Positions 4,914 through 5,794 of a stretch of DNA of 5,794 bases are shown in pieces; position 1 is the first letter of the stretch, and each line of letters starts with the position of its first letter. Source of the stretch: Planctomycetota bacterium (lineage in GTDB: Bacteria > Planctomycetota > MHYJ01 > JACPRB01); the NCBI GenBank assembly GCA_023261405.1, contig JAHFOZ010000343.1:1-5794 (forward strand), written 5' to 3'. Position numbers and translations under genes: made by a program. The notes beneath the pieces are model-generated. The model did not search any database, was not told the origin of the DNA, and saw only the letters and a list, made by a program, of their open reading frames with translations.

Positions 4914-5681
4914 CTAACGGCTTGTCGTGGTCTCGTGCCGCCTTTTCTTGTCCCCGCCCAGGTGTCTGTCGGCGGTGTTGATCAGATCCTCGACCGTGGC
5001 TCCGTCCTCCGGGAACCGGGCGGCTCCGACCTCGAACGAGAGTCCCGCGCGTTCCATCACCGCGGCGGCCGCGCGGTCCGCGAGGGTGCGGGCGGCGGGG
5101 AGGTCGTCGTGGACGAGGAGGAGGAACTCGTCGCCCCCGTAGCGCGCCAGGACGTCGCCTTCGCGCACGGCGCTGCGAAGGGCGCCGGCGGTGCGCTGGA
5201 GGACGAAGTCGCCTTCGGTGTGGCCGCGCGTGTCGTTGACGGCCTTGAACGCGTTGAGGTCGAAGAGGAGGAGCGTGAACGGCTGGCCGGAACGCCTGGA
5301 ACGGAGGAGGGCCTTTTTCATTTCTTCCAGGATGTAGCGACGGTTGTAGAGGCCCGTCAGGGGGTCGGTGGTGGCCAAGTCCGTGAGGCTTCGGATGAGG
5401 TCGGCGACCTTGAGCTCCAAGTCGTGTCGGAGGGTCCCCATGGCCCCGAAGACCACGCCGAAGAGGAGGGGGTGCGCGAGGAAGAAATAGTGGATGGGGT
5501 GCCTCCTCACGGCCTCCAGGGGTGGCTGGAAGAGGTCGCCGGTGAGGTGGAGGTCGATGAAGATCGAGAACAGAGGGACGGGAAGACCCCAGAGGACCCC
5601 GAACCAGAGATAGCTGTTCCGGCGGGGGTCGTAGGTGTAGGACCTCCCGAAGGCCCACAGGTAAGTCCTGATCGAATCCAC
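4914..5681 (-). CDS. Membrane diguanylate cyclase (GGDEF domain)
   Basis: This 255-residue protein makes c-di-GMP from two GTP. Two membrane helices (about 24-46 and 62-84) with a short outer loop are followed by a short linker and a GGDEF domain from about residue 100. Family marks are DPLTGLYNRR (106-115), the metal-binding D141 in FDLNAFKAVND (140-150), GH at 153-154, and an intact GGDEF active site (182-186). R173-E-G-D176 lies five residues before it and is a complete RxxD inhibitory site, so product feedback is expected. The C-terminal end is divergent: the usual SIG is EVG, and ADxALYxAK has become ADRHLGGDKK, losing the Tyr. No EAL domain is present. GTG 5681 is the start because an in-frame stop lies upstream and no ATG intervenes, though its ribosome-binding site is weak. 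It appears to be the first gene of the signalling operon; the kinase start lies 10 bases after its stop. Confidence 0.93.
   Translation of the reverse strand: MDSIRTYLWAFGRSYTYDPRRNSYLWFGVLWGLPVPLFSIFIDLHLTGDLFQPPLEAVRRHPIHYFFLAHPLLFGVVFGAMGTLRHDLELKVADLIRSLTDLATTDPLTGLYNRRYILEEMKKALLRSRRSGQPFTLLLFDLNAFKAVNDTRGHTEGDFVLQRTAGALRSAVREGDVLARYGGDEFLLLVHDDLPAARTLADRAAAAVMERAGLSFEVGAARFPEDGATVEDLINTADRHLGGDKKRRHETTTSR
5427..5600 (-). other. Shared two-helix membrane module, cyclase copy
   Basis: This segment encodes residues 28-85 of the cyclase. It opens with GVLWGLPVPLFS, has a conserved Asp (D43) near the end of helix one, a short loop with a conserved Gly, Phe and Pro, and a second helix with PIxxFFLxHPxLF (H70, P71) ending in FGAMGTLR. 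It aligns with residues 41-96 of the neighbouring kinase with one two-residue gap and 33 identities out of 56. I know no named domain with these motifs. A sensory or dimerisation role is inferred. Confidence 0.8.
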
Positions 5682-5722
5682 GGGGATGGACCACGCAAGT
5701 CGACTGCCAAGCTCTGTAGAAA

Positions 5723-5776
5723 AACGGACGGAGTACCTTGTTCCCAGGGATACAACAGACGGAGTGTCTTGTTCCT
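5723..5776. repeat. Two direct copies of a 23-bp repeat, 31-bp period
   Basis: The copies lie at 5723-5745 and 5754-5776 and agree at 19 of 23 positions, sharing the core ACGGAGTNNCTTGTTCC (plus strand). The 31-bp period is about three helical turns. It is not a multiple of three, so the repeat does not encode a repeated peptide in one frame. It lies 42-95 bases upstream of the cyclase start, the leader of the signalling operon. It could be a pair of regulator sites or part of a dispersed repeat family continuing past the window edge. I see no convincing -35/-10 promoter here. Confidence 0.7.
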
Positions 5777-5794
5777 AAAGGTGGGAGGCGAGGA

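Noticed and set aside
3456..4981. Two long plus-strand frames opposite the kinase and hemerythrin-like genes
   Set aside because: Both are charged, low-complexity antisense translations of genes with complete catalytic motifs.
4828..5694. Minus-strand 288-codon frame overlapping the cyclase gene
   Set aside because: It is out of frame with the GGDEF protein and is Pro/Arg-rich without domains.

Overview
The window is a GC-rich stretch of bacterial DNA in which every gene I can support lies on the minus strand, so it reads right to left. The clearest taxonomic clue is the leftmost gene. It encodes a secreted haem-binding protein of the PSCyt1/DUF1587/DUF1595/DUF1592 type, a family greatly expanded in Planctomycetota and also found in Verrucomicrobiota and some Acidobacteriota. 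A planctomycete or a related environmental lineage is therefore the best guess, not a proof. Good AGGAG-type ribosome-binding sites and strong G/C preference at third codon positions support the gene calls.

Right part (5794 to 2902), a signalling operon. A short leader holds two copies of a 23-bp direct repeat spaced 31 bp apart. Then come, in transcription order: a membrane diguanylate cyclase (5681-4914), a membrane histidine kinase (4903-3812), a hemerythrin-like protein (3815-3309) and a stand-alone CheY-like receiver (3312-2902). The last three are joined by 4-base start/stop overlaps (GTGA and ATGA), and only 10 bases separate the cyclase from the kinase. The cyclase and kinase have unrelated output domains but nearly the same N-terminal two-helix membrane module (33 of 56 aligned residues identical by hand count). 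This looks like one unnamed sensory domain duplicated to feed both c-di-GMP synthesis and phosphotransfer.

Middle part (2812 to 1799). A 135-residue protein that I do not recognise ends in a Cys-Gly-Cys-Gly tail. It is followed 10 bases later by a 32-residue single-helix membrane microprotein with a strong ribosome-binding site. After that comes an Rrf2-family transcription regulator with a cysteine cluster of the iron-sulfur (NsrR/IscR-like) kind.

Left part (1683 to 1). The partial PSCyt1/DUF1592 protein starts here and runs off the window edge.

Together, the hemerythrin fold (O2, NO or iron chemistry), an Fe-S type Rrf2 regulator and an exported c-type cytochrome suggest a neighbourhood tuned to oxygen, nitric oxide or redox state. 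The shared membrane module may be the primary sensor. That functional reading is inference. No RNA gene, CRISPR array, insertion sequence or convincing intrinsic terminator was seen. No gene-free stretch exceeds about 115 bases.
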